Shown: piece by piece, positions 52,669-61,551 of the stretch
How positions within the stretch are numbered: the stretch's first letter is position 1
Layout: each line of letters begins with the position of its first letter
Assembly: GCA_946616535.1 (NCBI GenBank)
Contig: CAMOJA010000007.1
Span: 18,750 to 82,749 of the forward strand
Direction: 5' to 3'
DNA length: 64,000 nucleotides
Source: an uncultured Bacteroidales bacterium
GTDB lineage: Bacteria > Bacteroidota > Bacteroidia > Bacteroidales > Paludibacteraceae
The notes under the pieces: model-generated
Told to the model about the DNA's origin: nothing
Seen by the model: the letters and a program-made list of their open reading frames with translations, nothing else
The model's database searches: none
Position numbers and translations under genes: made by a program

Positions 52669-52932
52669 ATGAACAAATCAGAACTTATTAAGGCAGCAGC
52701 AGCTAAGGCTGAGGTTTCGAACGCATTGGCAGCAAAGGTTCTCGACGCAGCTATCGAGGCTACTATCGAGGCAGTTAAGAAGGGCGAGGGCGTACAGCTC
52801 GTCGGCGTTGCTACTATCGCAGTTAAGAATCAGGCAGCTCGCAAGGCTAAAAACCCGCGTACCGGTGCCGTTGTTAACGTTCCGGCTAAGAAGGTTGTTA
52901 AGATCAAAGCTGGTGCTAAACTGGCTTTCTAA
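52669..52932 (+). CDS. HU-family DNA-binding protein
   Basis: The 87-residue protein has the HU/IHF fold: MNKSELIKAAAAKAEVSNALA, VQLVGVATIAVKNQAARKAKNPRTG (the RNPxTG arm, here KNPRTG) and the end VVKIKAGAKLAF. Codon use is strongly biased towards a few codons, as expected for an abundant nucleoid protein. It has its own promoter and terminator, so it is monocistronic. Confidence 0.96.
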   Translation: MNKSELIKAAAAKAEVSNALAAKVLDAAIEATIEAVKKGEGVQLVGVATIAVKNQAARKAKNPRTGAVVNVPAKKVVKIKAGAKLAF

Positions 52933-52951
52933 TCTAGCTATATGGCTTAGC

Positions 52952-52990
52952 AAACGAGTTGCTCCTTCATTTGAGCAACTCGTTTTGCGT
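52952..52990 (+). terminator. Terminator of the HU gene
   Basis: Perfect 13-bp stem AAACGAGTTGCTC/GAGCAACTCGTTT with an 8-nt loop and trailing T-rich sequence. Confidence 0.9.
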
Positions 52991-53011
52991 CTTTTCTAAA
53001 ATAATTGACTC

Positions 53012-53590
53012 ATGTTGAATATTATTCTCAGTGGTGCTCCGGGTAGTGGAAAGGGTACCCAATCGGACTTGTTAGTCAAGAAATACGGTTTGCAGCACCT
53101 GTCAACGGGTGACGTGCTTCGTGCCGAGATTGCAACCGGCAGTGCATTAGGTCATCAGATAGATGCGCTTATCTCGAAGGGCAATTTAGTTCCGGATGAT
53201 ATGATGTACGGCGTGATAGAGAATTATATCGCTTCACTTCCGAAGGATTGTAAGGGTACTATCTTCGACGGATACCCCCGTACGGTAGCGCAAGCCGCGG
53301 CGCTTACGCATCTTCTCGAGAAATATAACATGGATGCGATCATGATTGACCTGCTGGTGGACGAGCAGTTGTTGATCCAGCGTCTGATTGATCGCGGTAA
53401 AGTGAGCGGTAGAGCGGACGATAACCTCAATACGATTCGCCACCGCATCGCGGTATATCATAACCAAACCGAACCTATTGCGCATTACTATCTGCATAAA
53501 GGCAATTATTTCGCCGTGAACGGTAATCATACCATGGCGGATGTGTTCCTGCAGATCATGCGTATCGTCGACCGAGAGTCGAAAAAATAA
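53012..53590 (+). CDS. adk: Adenylate kinase (short-LID form)
   Basis: The 192-residue product has the P-loop [14 protein letters not shown], the NMP-binding [25 protein letters not shown] and the short LID segment [18 protein letters not shown], without the ~30-residue zinc/LID insertion. It interconverts AMP, ADP and ATP. obgE begins 5 bp after its stop, so they are an operon. Confidence 0.96.
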   Translation: MLNIILSGAPGSGKGTQSDLLVKKYGLQHLSTGDVLRAEIATGSALGHQIDALISKGNLVPDDMMYGVIENYIASLPKDCKGTIFDGYPRTVAQAAALTHLLEKYNMDAIMIDLLVDEQLLIQRLIDRGKVSGRADDNLNTIRHRIAVYHNQTEPIAHYYLHKGNYFAVNGNHTMADVFLQIMRIVDRESKK

Positions 53591-53595
53591 ATCTT

Positions 53596-54774
53596 ATGGC
53601 AGCTAACTTCATCGATTACGTTAAGATCTACTGCCGCTCTGGCAAGGGCGGAGCCGGCTGTATGCACCTTCATCGCGCGAAATACCTTCCGAAAGGCGGT
53701 CCGGACGGCGGTGACGGCGGTAAAGGCGGTTCGATCATCCTGCGCGGCAACCGCAACCTATGGACCCTGTTGCACCTAAAGTACCAGAAGCATATCATGG
53801 CGACCGACGGTGGCAAGGGTGGTCAGAGTCGTTCGTTCGGTAAGGACGGCGAGGATAAGATCATCGAGGTGCCGTGCGGTACGGTGGTCTATGACGGCGA
53901 GACAGGAGAGTATATCTGCGAGGTGAAGGAGCATAAGGAGCAGGTAGTGTTGCTCAAAGGTGGTCGTGGCGGTTTGGGTAACTGGCATTTCCGCACGGCG
54001 ACTAATCAGGCCCCTCGTTATGCGCAGCCGGGTGAACCCGCGCAGGAGCGGACGGTGATCATGCAATTGAAAGTGCTGGCCGATGTGGGTCTGGTGGGTT
54101 TTCCCAATGCCGGTAAATCGACCTTGTTGAGTGTGGTGTCGGCTGCCAAACCCGAGATCGCGGATTATCCGTTTACGACTTTGACACCGCAGTTAGGTAT
54201 CGTCTCCTATCGCGACGGCCGTTCGTTCTGTATGGCCGACATACCGGGTATCATCGAAGGGGCCGCGGAAGGCAAGGGCTTAGGTCTGCGCTTCTTACGT
54301 CATATCGAGCGTAATGCGGTGCTGCTCTTCATGGTGCCGGCGACGAGTAAAGATATCGTGGCGGAGTATGAGATCCTCCTGCATGAATTGGAGAAATACA
54401 ATCCTGAACTGCTGACCAAGGCGCGTATCTTAGCTGTCACGAAATGCGACCTGCCGCGCGTAGACGAAGAAGGTAAAGAGTTGCCCAAATTGGATTATAA
54501 GAAACTGAGCAAGAAATTAGGTATCGAAGTGCTGCCGATTTCTTCCGTCGCAGGGCAGGGTATCGACGAACTGAAAGATGCGCTGTGGACGGAGTTGAAT
54601 AAGGAGCAGAATCAGGTGATTGAGATATCTCATGCGCCGATTGATATCACACGCATCGAGTCAGAAGAGCCTGAGGCGATGGAGGATGCGGAAGAAGAAG
54701 GCACCATCTATCTCAATGAGGTAGAGGAAGAATGGGACCTCGATAAATACAAAGGCATCGGTTGGGATGAGTGA
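53596..54774 (+). CDS. obgE: Obg-family GTPase
   Basis: The 392-residue protein has the glycine-rich Obg fold ([13 protein letters not shown]) followed by the G domain: G1 [13 protein letters not shown]2 region [12 protein letters not shown]3 [17 protein letters not shown]4 VTKCDLP and G5 ISSVAGQG. A short acidic C-terminal tail replaces the larger OCT domain. It binds the large ribosomal subunit and is usually essential. The stop is 14 bp from a heptamer array. Confidence 0.97.
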   Translation: MAANFIDYVKIYCRSGKGGAGCMHLHRAKYLPKGGPDGGDGGKGGSIILRGNRNLWTLLHLKYQKHIMATDGGKGGQSRSFGKDGEDKIIEVPCGTVVYDGETGEYICEVKEHKEQVVLLKGGRGGLGNWHFRTATNQAPRYAQPGEPAQERTVIMQLKVLADVGLVGFPNAGKSTLLSVVSAAKPEIADYPFTTLTPQLGIVSYRDGRSFCMADIPGIIEGAAEGKGLGLRFLRHIERNAVLLFMVPATSKDIVAEYEILLHELEKYNPELLTKARILAVTKCDLPRVDEEGKELPKLDYKKLSKKLGIEVLPISSVAGQGIDELKDALWTELNKEQNQVIEISHAPIDITRIESEEPEAMEDAEEEGTIYLNEVEEEWDLDKYKGIGWDE

Positions 54775-54788
54775 GCCACAGGCCCACA

Positions 54789-54816
54789 TTTTAGATTTTT
54801 GATTTGAGATTTTGCA
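54789..54816 (+). repeat. Heptamer array between obgE and the ClC gene
   Basis: Units TTTTAGA, TTTTTGA, TTTGAGA, TTTTGCA; same unit family as the array before the RND pump gene. Confidence 0.85.
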
Positions 54817-54835
54817 GCATACTTTCTACGATAGG

Positions 54836-56593
54836 ATGATTGAATGGCGTGAACGCCATATCAGCGAGAAGCACTTGGTGCTCCTCCTATCGTTTTTTGT
54901 AGGTGCTTTCTCTGCGGCGGCAGCGGGTTTGCTGAAGTCGTTTATTCATATCATCCAACAGTTGGTGGAGGGTCACCTCATTGCCGGCGGACATACATGG
55001 TGGTATCTGATCACCCCGGTGATAGGTATCACGTTAGCGGCCTTGTTTGTGAAATACATCGTGCGGGACGATATTTCGCACGGTATTACGAAGATCCTCT
55101 ATGCGATCTCGCAGCGTAAGTCGATCATCAAACCGCATAACATGTGGTCTTCCGTTGTCGGTTCGGGTCTTACCATCGGTTTCGGTGGTTCCGTCGGAGC
55201 TGAGGCTCCTATCGTATTGACAGGTGCAGCCATCGGATCGAATCTGGCGAAGGCTTTTCGTTTGAACCAGAAGACGATGATGCTGATGATCGGTTGCGGT
55301 GCAGCAGGGGCTATCGGCGGTATCTTCAAAGCGCCTATTGCCGGTTTGGTCTTTACGCTGGAAGTGCTGATGATGGATCTGACGATGACTTCAGTGGCAC
55401 CGTTATTGATCTCTTCTGTCACGGCTACGGCTATCTCCTATCTGCTGACGGGAGTGGATCCTATGTTCCCGATCGCAGCGGCTGATCCTTTCCTGGTCAA
55501 GCGTATTCCCTGGTACCTGATTTTAGGTGCTATATGCGGTCTGGTCAGTCTGTACTTTACTCGCGGAATGAATCATCTTGAGCAATGGATGAAACATTCG
55601 ATTCAGTCGATGTGGGGTAAGTTGCTGGTTGGTGGGGCTATGCTGAGTATGCTGATCTTCCTCTTCCCGCCGTTGTATGGTGAGGGTTACGATGTAATTC
55701 GTCAGTTGATTAACGGCGACTGCATGACAGCGATTGTAAATAGTCCGCTTTCGCAGTTCTTGTCCTTTAATCCGCAACTGGTGTTGGTGGGTTATTTTGT
55801 AGCCATCATCCTGTTGAAGATCGTTGCTTCGGTAGCTACGAATGGTGCCGGCGGTGTGGGAGGTATCTTCGCTCCTTCGCTCTTTATGGGTGCAATCGTC
55901 GGTTTTGTCACGGCGAGATTGATGAGTATGTTGGGTCTTTCCGTATCGGAGGCGAACTTCGCGCTGGTAGGTATGGCGGGTTTGATGTCGGGTGTGATGC
56001 ATGCGCCGCTGACGGGTATCTTCCTGATTGCGGAGTTGACGGGTGGTTACCATCTTTTCATGCCGCTGATGATCGTGAGTGTGATCTCATATCTGACGAT
56101 TATGCTGTTCGAGCCCCACTCGCTGTACGCTATGCGTCTGGCGCAGAAAGGTGAACTGCTTACTCATAACAAAGACCGCAACGTGTTGACTTTGCTGAAG
56201 ATGGACAGTGTCTTAGAGACCGATTTCATCACCATCTTCCCGGAGATGACGCTCGGACAACTGGTGAAGGTGATCTCCACCAGTAACAGAAATGTGTTTC
56301 CGGTAGTTGATAACGACGGTCACTTACGCGGTATTTTGCTGTTGGATGAGGTGCGCAATATCATGTTCCAGCCGCGTTTATACAAACGCTTCACGGTGGA
56401 GCAGTTGATGACTTCTCCGGCAGCGGTTTTATCCTCCAATATGCCGATGGAGAAGGTGATGGAGACCTTTGAGGATACCGGGGCATGGAACTTACCGGTT
56501 GTGGATGAGGAACGAAAGTATCTGGGCTTTGTCTCCAAATCGAAGATCTTCAATTCCTATCGCCACGTGTTAGTCCATTTCAGCGAAGAATAA
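54836..56593 (+). CDS. ClC-family chloride channel/antiporter with CBS domains
   Basis: The ATG at 54836 gives 585 residues; an upstream TTG is in the heptamer array. The selectivity-filter motifs are present in order: GSGLTIGFGGSVGAEAPIV (the gating Glu in GAEAP), FKAPIAGLVFTLEV and GAGGVGGIFAPSLFMGA. The C-terminal ~140 residues form a CBS pair (GQLVKVISTSNRNVFPVVDN; VMETFEDTGAWNLPVVDEE). Transport of Cl- with or without H+ exchange is expected at the inner membrane. Confidence 0.95.
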   Translation: MIEWRERHISEKHLVLLLSFFVGAFSAAAAGLLKSFIHIIQQLVEGHLIAGGHTWWYLITPVIGITLAALFVKYIVRDDISHGITKILYAISQRKSIIKPHNMWSSVVGSGLTIGFGGSVGAEAPIVLTGAAIGSNLAKAFRLNQKTMMLMIGCGAAGAIGGIFKAPIAGLVFTLEVLMMDLTMTSVAPLLISSVTATAISYLLTGVDPMFPIAAADPFLVKRIPWYLILGAICGLVSLYFTRGMNHLEQWMKHSIQSMWGKLLVGGAMLSMLIFLFPPLYGEGYDVIRQLINGDCMTAIVNSPLSQFLSFNPQLVLVGYFVAIILLKIVASVATNGAGGVGGIFAPSLFMGAIVGFVTARLMSMLGLSVSEANFALVGMAGLMSGVMHAPLTGIFLIAELTGGYHLFMPLMIVSVISYLTIMLFEPHSLYAMRLAQKGELLTHNKDRNVLTLLKMDSVLETDFITIFPEMTLGQLVKVISTSNRNVFPVVDNDGHLRGILLLDEVRNIMFQPRLYKRFTVEQLMTSPAAVLSSNMPMEKVMETFEDTGAWNLPVVDEERKYLGFVSKSKIFNSYRHVLVHFSEE

Positions 56594-56725
56594 CCATGCG
56601 TCCTATTCGATTCGTTCTACCAATTGGAATATCTCGTTACAAACGGGGAAAAACGATGTGGGCAGGGTGTTTTTGAAAGCAAAAAGCAAAAAAAAACGCT
56701 TTTAAGCAAAAAAAACACCCAAAAA

Positions 56726-56757
56726 TTTGCGTAATTCAGAAAAAAGCAGTACTTTTG
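56726..56757 (+). promoter_or_regulatory. Predicted promoter of tRNA-Glu/rpsT
   Basis: TTTG, CGTAATTCAGAAAAAAGCAG (20 bp), TACTTTTG; the tRNA begins 20 bp downstream. Confidence 0.78.
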
Positions 56758-56776
56758 CAGCCGCTTTTGAAGCGAG

Positions 56777-56848
56777 GGTGCCATCGTATAACGGTTAGTA
56801 CTCAAGATTTTCATTCTTGCAATAGGGGTTCGATTCCCCTTGGCACTA
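56777..56848 (+). tRNA. tRNA-Glu (anticodon TTC)
   Basis: A 72-nt cloverleaf: acceptor GGTGCCA/TGGCACT, anticodon stem CAAGA/TCTTG with loop TTTTCAT (anticodon TTC), T arm GGGGTTCGATTCCCC. CCA not encoded. rpsT starts 103 bp downstream with no promoter between them, so a joint transcript is likely. Confidence 0.96.
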
Positions 56849-56951
56849 CGAAATGACCTTCCCTAAAGTCACTTTCCGAAGCTGATCCTCTCAAGGCTAA
56901 GGAAGATTTGAAAACAAAGTCCGCGAGTCGGACACCAAAACAACAACAAAG

Positions 56952-57206
56952 ATGGCAAATCACAAAAGCTCTTTGAAGCGTATTCGCCAAACGGCAGCGC
57001 GCAAAGCACACAATCATTATTATGCAAAAACCGCACGTAATGCAGTGCGCGATTTGCGCAAGACGACCGACAAAGCTGCAGCAGCTGCTGCACTGCCGAA
57101 GGTAAGTTCTATGCTCGACAAACTGGCTAAGCGTCACATTATTCATACCAACAAGGCGGCTAACCTCAAATCGAAGCTCGCTCGTATGATTAATAAACTC
57201 GCTTAA
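56952..57206 (+). CDS. rpsT: 30S ribosomal protein S20
   Basis: The 84-residue, very basic, helical protein begins [20 protein letters not shown] and ends [21 protein letters not shown], as S20 does. It binds 16S rRNA early in small-subunit assembly. It appears to share the tRNA-Glu promoter and ends at a hairpin terminator. Confidence 0.97.
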   Translation: MANHKSSLKRIRQTAARKAHNHYYAKTARNAVRDLRKTTDKAAAAAALPKVSSMLDKLAKRHIIHTNKAANLKSKLARMINKLA

Positions 57207-57228
57207 TATACGCAGTTAGGTCAAAACG

Positions 57229-57259
57229 GAAGAATCGCATCGCGGTTCTTCTTTTTTTA
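57229..57259 (+). terminator. Terminator of tRNA-Glu/rpsT
   Basis: Ten-bp stem GAAGAATCGC/GCGGTTCTTC (one G-T pair), loop of three and a run of seven T. Confidence 0.9.
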
Positions 57260-57278
57260 TACATAAAATGCAGTAAAA

Positions 57279-57310
57279 TTTGCATATATCGAAAAAAAGC
57301 AGTACTTTTG
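57279..57310 (+). promoter_or_regulatory. Predicted promoter of the AraC-family gene
   Basis: TTTG, CATATATCGAAAAAAAGCAG (20 bp), TACTTTTG; ATG 26 bp downstream. Confidence 0.78.
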
Positions 57311-57336
57311 CAGTCGATTTTGATACAAATGTTAAG

Positions 57337-58182
57337 ATGAAAGAGAATAATATTCCTATTGTTGATTGTCCGTACGGTGACTATATGATCGGTGATGCGA
57401 GCGGTAAACTGATGAACGAGTACGGTCGCTATCCGTGTAAGATCAAGTGCGGTGTTTATGCTTTTTTGGTGCGTGGTACAGCCCGAGCGACGATTAATGT
57501 GACGGATTATGAGTTCAAGCAAAATGATATCTTGTTACTGGAGCCCGGCAGTTTCCTCTTTATTCGCGAGTGTTCAGAGGATGCGCTGGTATATTGGATT
57601 GTATTCGGCAGTAAGTTCCTGGAGAAACACACGGTGAATAACAAGATGTCGCTTTCGGCGCTGCAGCTTCATTCGCCGAAACTGAGTGTCAGTGAGAACC
57701 ATGCGGAAGTGATCTGTTCGATGTATGATACGGTGGTTAAAGCGCTGAACGCGCAGCCGACGATGTTGGATAGCGAGAAGATGGTTCATATCTTCAATCT
57801 GTTACAGACGAGTTACGCCAAGTATGCGCATGAGCAGGATGAGTACCTCGTGAAGCCGATGGACCGTAAGACGGAGATCTATCAGGAGTATTGCCAATTG
57901 GTGCTGAAGCATTATCAGGAATGGCATCACGTCAGTCAGTACGCCGATGCGATGCGCTTGACTTTGCCGCACTTATGCTCGACGATCAAATCCGTCGGCG
58001 AACGTACGGCCGGTGATATCATCATCGAAGCCATCATTACGGACGCGAAGAGCCAATTGAAGATCACGAATCTGCAGATCAAAGAGATTGCTTTGAGTTT
58101 AGGTTTTGATAATGTGGCTTTCTTTAACCGCTTCTTCAAGAGCCATGTGGGAGTAACCCCGAAGGCTTATAGAAACGCATAA
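57337..58182 (+). CDS. AraC-family transcriptional regulator
   Basis: The ATG at 57337 gives 281 residues. The N-terminal ~130 residues look like a cupin sensor (FLVRGTARATINVTDYEFKQ, ILLLEPGSFLFI). The C-terminal ~100 residues are the double HTH: MRLTLPHLCSTIKSVGERTA, then QIKEIALSLGFDNVAFFNRFFKSHVGVTPKAYR, the AraC signature. It probably regulates genes elsewhere, since neither neighbour is an obvious target. It is monocistronic with a shared bidirectional terminator. Confidence 0.93.
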   Translation: MKENNIPIVDCPYGDYMIGDASGKLMNEYGRYPCKIKCGVYAFLVRGTARATINVTDYEFKQNDILLLEPGSFLFIRECSEDALVYWIVFGSKFLEKHTVNNKMSLSALQLHSPKLSVSENHAEVICSMYDTVVKALNAQPTMLDSEKMVHIFNLLQTSYAKYAHEQDEYLVKPMDRKTEIYQEYCQLVLKHYQEWHHVSQYADAMRLTLPHLCSTIKSVGERTAGDIIIEAIITDAKSQLKITNLQIKEIALSLGFDNVAFFNRFFKSHVGVTPKAYRNA

Positions 58183-58191
58183 TGCGTTTCA

Positions 58192-58219
58192 GTTGAAGGT
58201 TGAAAGTTGAAAGATAAAG
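58192..58219 (+). repeat. Heptamer array after the AraC-family gene
   Basis: Units GTTGAAG, GTTGAAA, GTTGAAA, GATAAAG; same unit as the array at 61524. Confidence 0.88.
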
Positions 58220-58245
58220 GACGCTGATCAGCGTCCTTTGTTTTT
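58216..58245. terminator. Bidirectional terminator between the AraC-family gene and rfbB
   Basis: AAAGGACGCTGATCAGCGTCCTTT, a perfect palindrome (24 bp, split here as AAAGGACGCTGA/TCAGCGTCCTTT), with T-runs on the plus-strand side; it serves two convergent genes. Confidence 0.88.
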
Positions 58246-59377
58246 ATCGGTTCTTGTACATCTCTTCGTAATATTTCTCGTATTCTCCGGAGGTGATGTT
58301 ATCGAGCCATTCTTGATTGTCAAGATACCACTGAACGGTTTTCTCAATGCCTTCTTCGAACTGGAGAGAGGGTTCCCATCCTAACTCACGTTGTAACTTC
58401 GTGGAATCGATGGCGTAACGCATGTCGTGTCCGGCACGGTCGGTAACAAAGGTGATGAGGTCGAGGTCCGCTCCTTCCGGACGGCCTAACAGACGGTCTA
58501 CGGTCTTGATGACGGTCTTGATGATATCGATGTTCTTCCATTCGTTGAAGCCGCCGATGTTATAAGTCTCGGCGATGGTTCCTTTATGGAAGATCAGGTC
58601 TATGGCGCGAGCGTGATCCACCACGTACAGCCAGTCGCGTACGTTTTCACCCTTACCATAAACCGGCAACGGTTTGCGATGACGGATATTATTGATGAAG
58701 AGCGGGATCAGTTTCTCGGGGAACTGATAGGGTCCGTAGTTATTCGAGCAGTTCGTCACGATAGTAGGCATGCCATAGGTGTCATGGAATGCGCGCACGA
58801 AGTGGTCAGACGATGCTTTCGAGGCAGAGTAAGGAGAGTGGGGATTGTACTTCGTTGTCTCATAGAAGAAATCCTCCCCATACGCCAGGTGATGTTCACC
58901 GGACGACGCTTTGGTGGTGAAAGGCGGTTCGATACCTTCGGGGTGCGTCAGTTGAAGTGCACCATATACCTCATCCGTGGAGATGTGGTAGAAACGCTTG
59001 CCTTCGTATTTCTCCGGCAGGGATTCCCAATATAGTTTGGCAGCCTGCAACATCGAGAGCGTACCCATGACGTTCGTGCGGGCAAAAGTGAACGGGTCCT
59101 TGATGGAGCGGTCCACATGACTCTCTGCAGCCAAATGAATCACACCGGTCACATGCTCTTCCTGCATGAGGGCGTAGATGGTTTCGAAATCACAGATATC
59201 GGCACGCACGAAGCGATAGTTCGGTTTGTCCTCAATATCCTTGAGGTTCGCCAGATTTCCTGCGTACGTCAGTTTGTCCACATTGATGATACGATAGTCC
59301 GGGTATTTATTCACGAACAAGCGCACTACATGACTTCCGATAAATCCGGCTCCACCGGTGATGATGATAGATTTCAT
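58244..59377 (-). CDS. rfbB: dTDP-glucose 4,6-dehydratase
   Basis: The 377-residue short-chain dehydrogenase has ITGGAGFIGSHVVRLF, the catalytic HISTDEVYG and the YSASKASSDH (YxxxK) motif, and RfbB-specific SHVDRSIKDPFTFARTNVMGT. It makes dTDP-4-keto-6-deoxyglucose for rhamnose and other deoxysugars of surface glycans. No other rml genes are adjacent, which is common when they are dispersed. Confidence 0.94.
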   Translation of the reverse strand: MKSIIITGGAGFIGSHVVRLFVNKYPDYRIINVDKLTYAGNLANLKDIEDKPNYRFVRADICDFETIYALMQEEHVTGVIHLAAESHVDRSIKDPFTFARTNVMGTLSMLQAAKLYWESLPEKYEGKRFYHISTDEVYGALQLTHPEGIEPPFTTKASSGEHHLAYGEDFFYETTKYNPHSPYSASKASSDHFVRAFHDTYGMPTIVTNCSNNYGPYQFPEKLIPLFINNIRHRKPLPVYGKGENVRDWLYVVDHARAIDLIFHKGTIAETYNIGGFNEWKNIDIIKTVIKTVDRLLGRPEGADLDLITFVTDRAGHDMRYAIDSTKLQRELGWEPSLQFEEGIEKTVQWYLDNQEWLDNITSGEYEKYYEEMYKNR

Positions 59378-59405
59378 ATAATGAATAATTAATAATTAAC
59401 AATGA
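59378..59405 (-). repeat. Heptamer array upstream of rfbB
   Basis: Units ATAATGA, ATAATTA, ATAATTA, ACAATGA, between rfbB and birA. Confidence 0.75.
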
Positions 59406-59416
59406 ATATATCGTTG

Positions 59417-60103
59417 CTACAACACATATCGCACTTGCTTGAAGTGGTATATTCGTTCATTCCCTTGTTTGTCTTGTAGGACGATCTCACCTGTCGGCAA
59501 GACGTCTATGATGCGGGCTTCAAAACGCCCATTTTGATCTTCGTACGCATACCATCCTTCTCGGCGATAGAGATGGTCTTTGTATTCGGACCAGATACGC
59601 TCTTCCGGCTCATTCAGTACGGCCTTCACCGCTTCGAAAAGATCCTTCATGAGTTGGTCTATATCGTACGTTTTGCCGGTGATCTGTTTCAGCGAAACAG
59701 GATTGGGTGCATCGGATGTAAACTTCGTCTGATTCACGTTCAGTCCGACACCGGCGATTGAGTATTTGACTATAGAACCCACGATGGCGTTCTCCAATAA
59801 AATGCCCGCCAATTTCTTGTCCCGGTAATAGATGTCGTTTGGCCATTTAATGGTAAAGGGTTCACCTATTAGTCGTATGATGGCTACGCTAACTGCTATA
59901 TTCAGGAAATATAGATTTTTGTTAGGTAGCAAGATCGAACAGATCAAGTTTTTATCGGGTTCGCTTTCCCATCCGTTTCCTGTTTGTCCGCGACCGGCAG
60001 TCTGGTAGCCGGCATACAGAAACAGTTCCTCTTCCGGCCACTCCCCTTTCGCCAGCAACTCGCGCATGAGCGTGTTGGTACTATTGGTGCTGCTTATATA
60101 CAT
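59417..60103 (-). CDS. birA: Biotin-[acetyl-CoA-carboxylase] ligase
   Basis: The ATG at 60103 gives 228 residues beginning MYISSTNSTNTLMRELL. The catalytic loop is QTAGRGQTGNGWES, followed by IKWPNDIYYRDKKLAGILLE and GVGLNVNQ, all typical of BirA. There is no N-terminal HTH, so it is a ligase only and not a biotin repressor. It overlaps the end of dacB by 23 bp. Longer starts run inside dacB. Confidence 0.93.
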   Translation of the reverse strand: MYISSTNSTNTLMRELLAKGEWPEEELFLYAGYQTAGRGQTGNGWESEPDKNLICSILLPNKNLYFLNIAVSVAIIRLIGEPFTIKWPNDIYYRDKKLAGILLENAIVGSIVKYSIAGVGLNVNQTKFTSDAPNPVSLKQITGKTYDIDQLMKDLFEAVKAVLNEPEERIWSEYKDHLYRREGWYAYEDQNGRFEARIIDVLPTGEIVLQDKQGNERIYHFKQVRYVL

Positions 60104-61463
60104 CGAGCAGGTATTGCTGAATGACGGTTTGTATGTTTCGTGCTTTCCCCGGTGCGGAGTTGATGAGGATAGCGAACACCCAAGTGTCTCCATTGGGCAT
60201 GTCAATATAGCCGGCGAAGTTCTTCGTTCCGGCTATCGTTCCGCTCTTGGCGTGAATACGTCCCTCCAAGGCCGTGTTGGGACAGAGGCTCTTGAGCGTG
60301 CCGGACTGACCGCTTACAGGGAGCGAAGCTATCCATGCATCCGCATTCGAACTGCGATACATGATCGTCAGCAGTTGCACGAAGGCTTTCGCGCTAACGG
60401 CATCTTGAGGCGCCAGCCCACACCCGTCTTTGATGATCGCGTTTTGTATCGTCACTCCTCTGCGGCGCCAATAGTCTTTGAGCAAATCCTGACTGTTATG
60501 GATGGTGCCGGGCAAGGTATAGCGGGCACCTAAATAACGGAACAGCGCCTCGGCGTAGAGGTTGTTGCTGTTCATGTTGGTCTCTTTAAGCAGTTCCGAA
60601 AGGGGTTCGGAGTAGTGCGTGTAGATCTTCTGACGCGGTAACTGCATGGGGAAATAGTCGGGTTCATACCGCGGTTCTTTCTTCACTTCTATCCCCGCTT
60701 CTCGCAGTCGTGCTGTGAAATGACGGGCTAAGAGCAGACCGGGATTGGGCAGGTCGCCTTTGACGCCGAATGAACCTAAGTTAGAGGGTACCGCTCCGGT
60801 GAGATATCGCTCGTTGCTATAGGGTAGGCCGCTGACGAACGCTCCGTCGTAGTTGATTTTATCGCATCGGATATGGTTGATGAACCGGATATCCGGCACT
60901 TCGGGTTCGGTCTTTACCACAGTTGCTACGCTTCCCGGAACTCCGCTTTGCAGCACGATGTTCATCGTGTTACCATAGTAATTGAGGGCGAAGATTCCCG
61001 GTGCGTAGTAGTTACCGGCATCCTCACAGAGCCAGTTCGGGTTCTGCGCTTCGCCGTCTAACATCGTCATATCGGCCACTACGGCACCGTTGATGCGTTG
61101 TATGCCTGCTGCCCGAACGGCTTTCACCCATTGCGTGAGAAAACCATTCTTTCCTTGCCATCCTAATGAAGGGTCACATCCTCCGCGGATATACAGATCA
61201 CCATTCAGTACTCCGTTTTGGATGGAGCCGGTGTATTCGAGAATGGTAGGGAAACGAAAACCGGGCCCCATGATCTCAAGTGCAGCACCGGTCGTCAGCA
61301 ACTTCATCACTGACGCCGGTGGCACTACGTGTTCCTCCCGATAACTGTCTATCACTTCGCCTGTGTTGAGGTTCTGTACATAGACGGACATGTTGGCCTG
61401 GCCGGTCAACGGGTGAGACGTTAGAAAGTTAACGGATAATATAAGTGCAAAAAGAACTTTCAA
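60081..61463 (-). CDS. dacB: D-alanyl-D-alanine carboxypeptidase/endopeptidase (PBP4 type)
   Basis: The 460-residue protein has a signal peptide (MKVLFALILSVNFLTSHPLTG region) and the penicillin-binding motifs SVMK (Ser51-Lys54), NMNSNNLYAEAL (SxN) and HAKSGTI (KTG-like). The long insertion between motifs 1 and 2 is typical of class C/PBP4 enzymes, which trim peptidoglycan cross-links in the periplasm. birA overlaps its 3' end. Confidence 0.93.
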   Translation of the reverse strand: MKVLFALILSVNFLTSHPLTGQANMSVYVQNLNTGEVIDSYREEHVVPPASVMKLLTTGAALEIMGPGFRFPTILEYTGSIQNGVLNGDLYIRGGCDPSLGWQGKNGFLTQWVKAVRAAGIQRINGAVVADMTMLDGEAQNPNWLCEDAGNYYAPGIFALNYYGNTMNIVLQSGVPGSVATVVKTEPEVPDIRFINHIRCDKINYDGAFVSGLPYSNERYLTGAVPSNLGSFGVKGDLPNPGLLLARHFTARLREAGIEVKKEPRYEPDYFPMQLPRQKIYTHYSEPLSELLKETNMNSNNLYAEALFRYLGARYTLPGTIHNSQDLLKDYWRRRGVTIQNAIIKDGCGLAPQDAVSAKAFVQLLTIMYRSSNADAWIASLPVSGQSGTLKSLCPNTALEGRIHAKSGTIAGTKNFAGYIDMPNGDTWVFAILINSAPGKARNIQTVIQQYLLDVYKQHQ

Positions 61464-61523
61464 CTATACGACTTCTTTCAAAATTTGACTTTGTCAAATA
61501 ATCGTGCCCTTCAGGGCTAAGGA

Positions 61524-61551
61524 CTTTCAACTTTCAACTTTCAACTTTAAA
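61524..61551 (-). repeat. Heptamer array at the 3' end of the nfn-like fusion gene
   Basis: Units CTTTCAA three times and CTTTAAA (GTTGAAA-type on the coding strand); the stop codon is inside the array. Confidence 0.92.
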
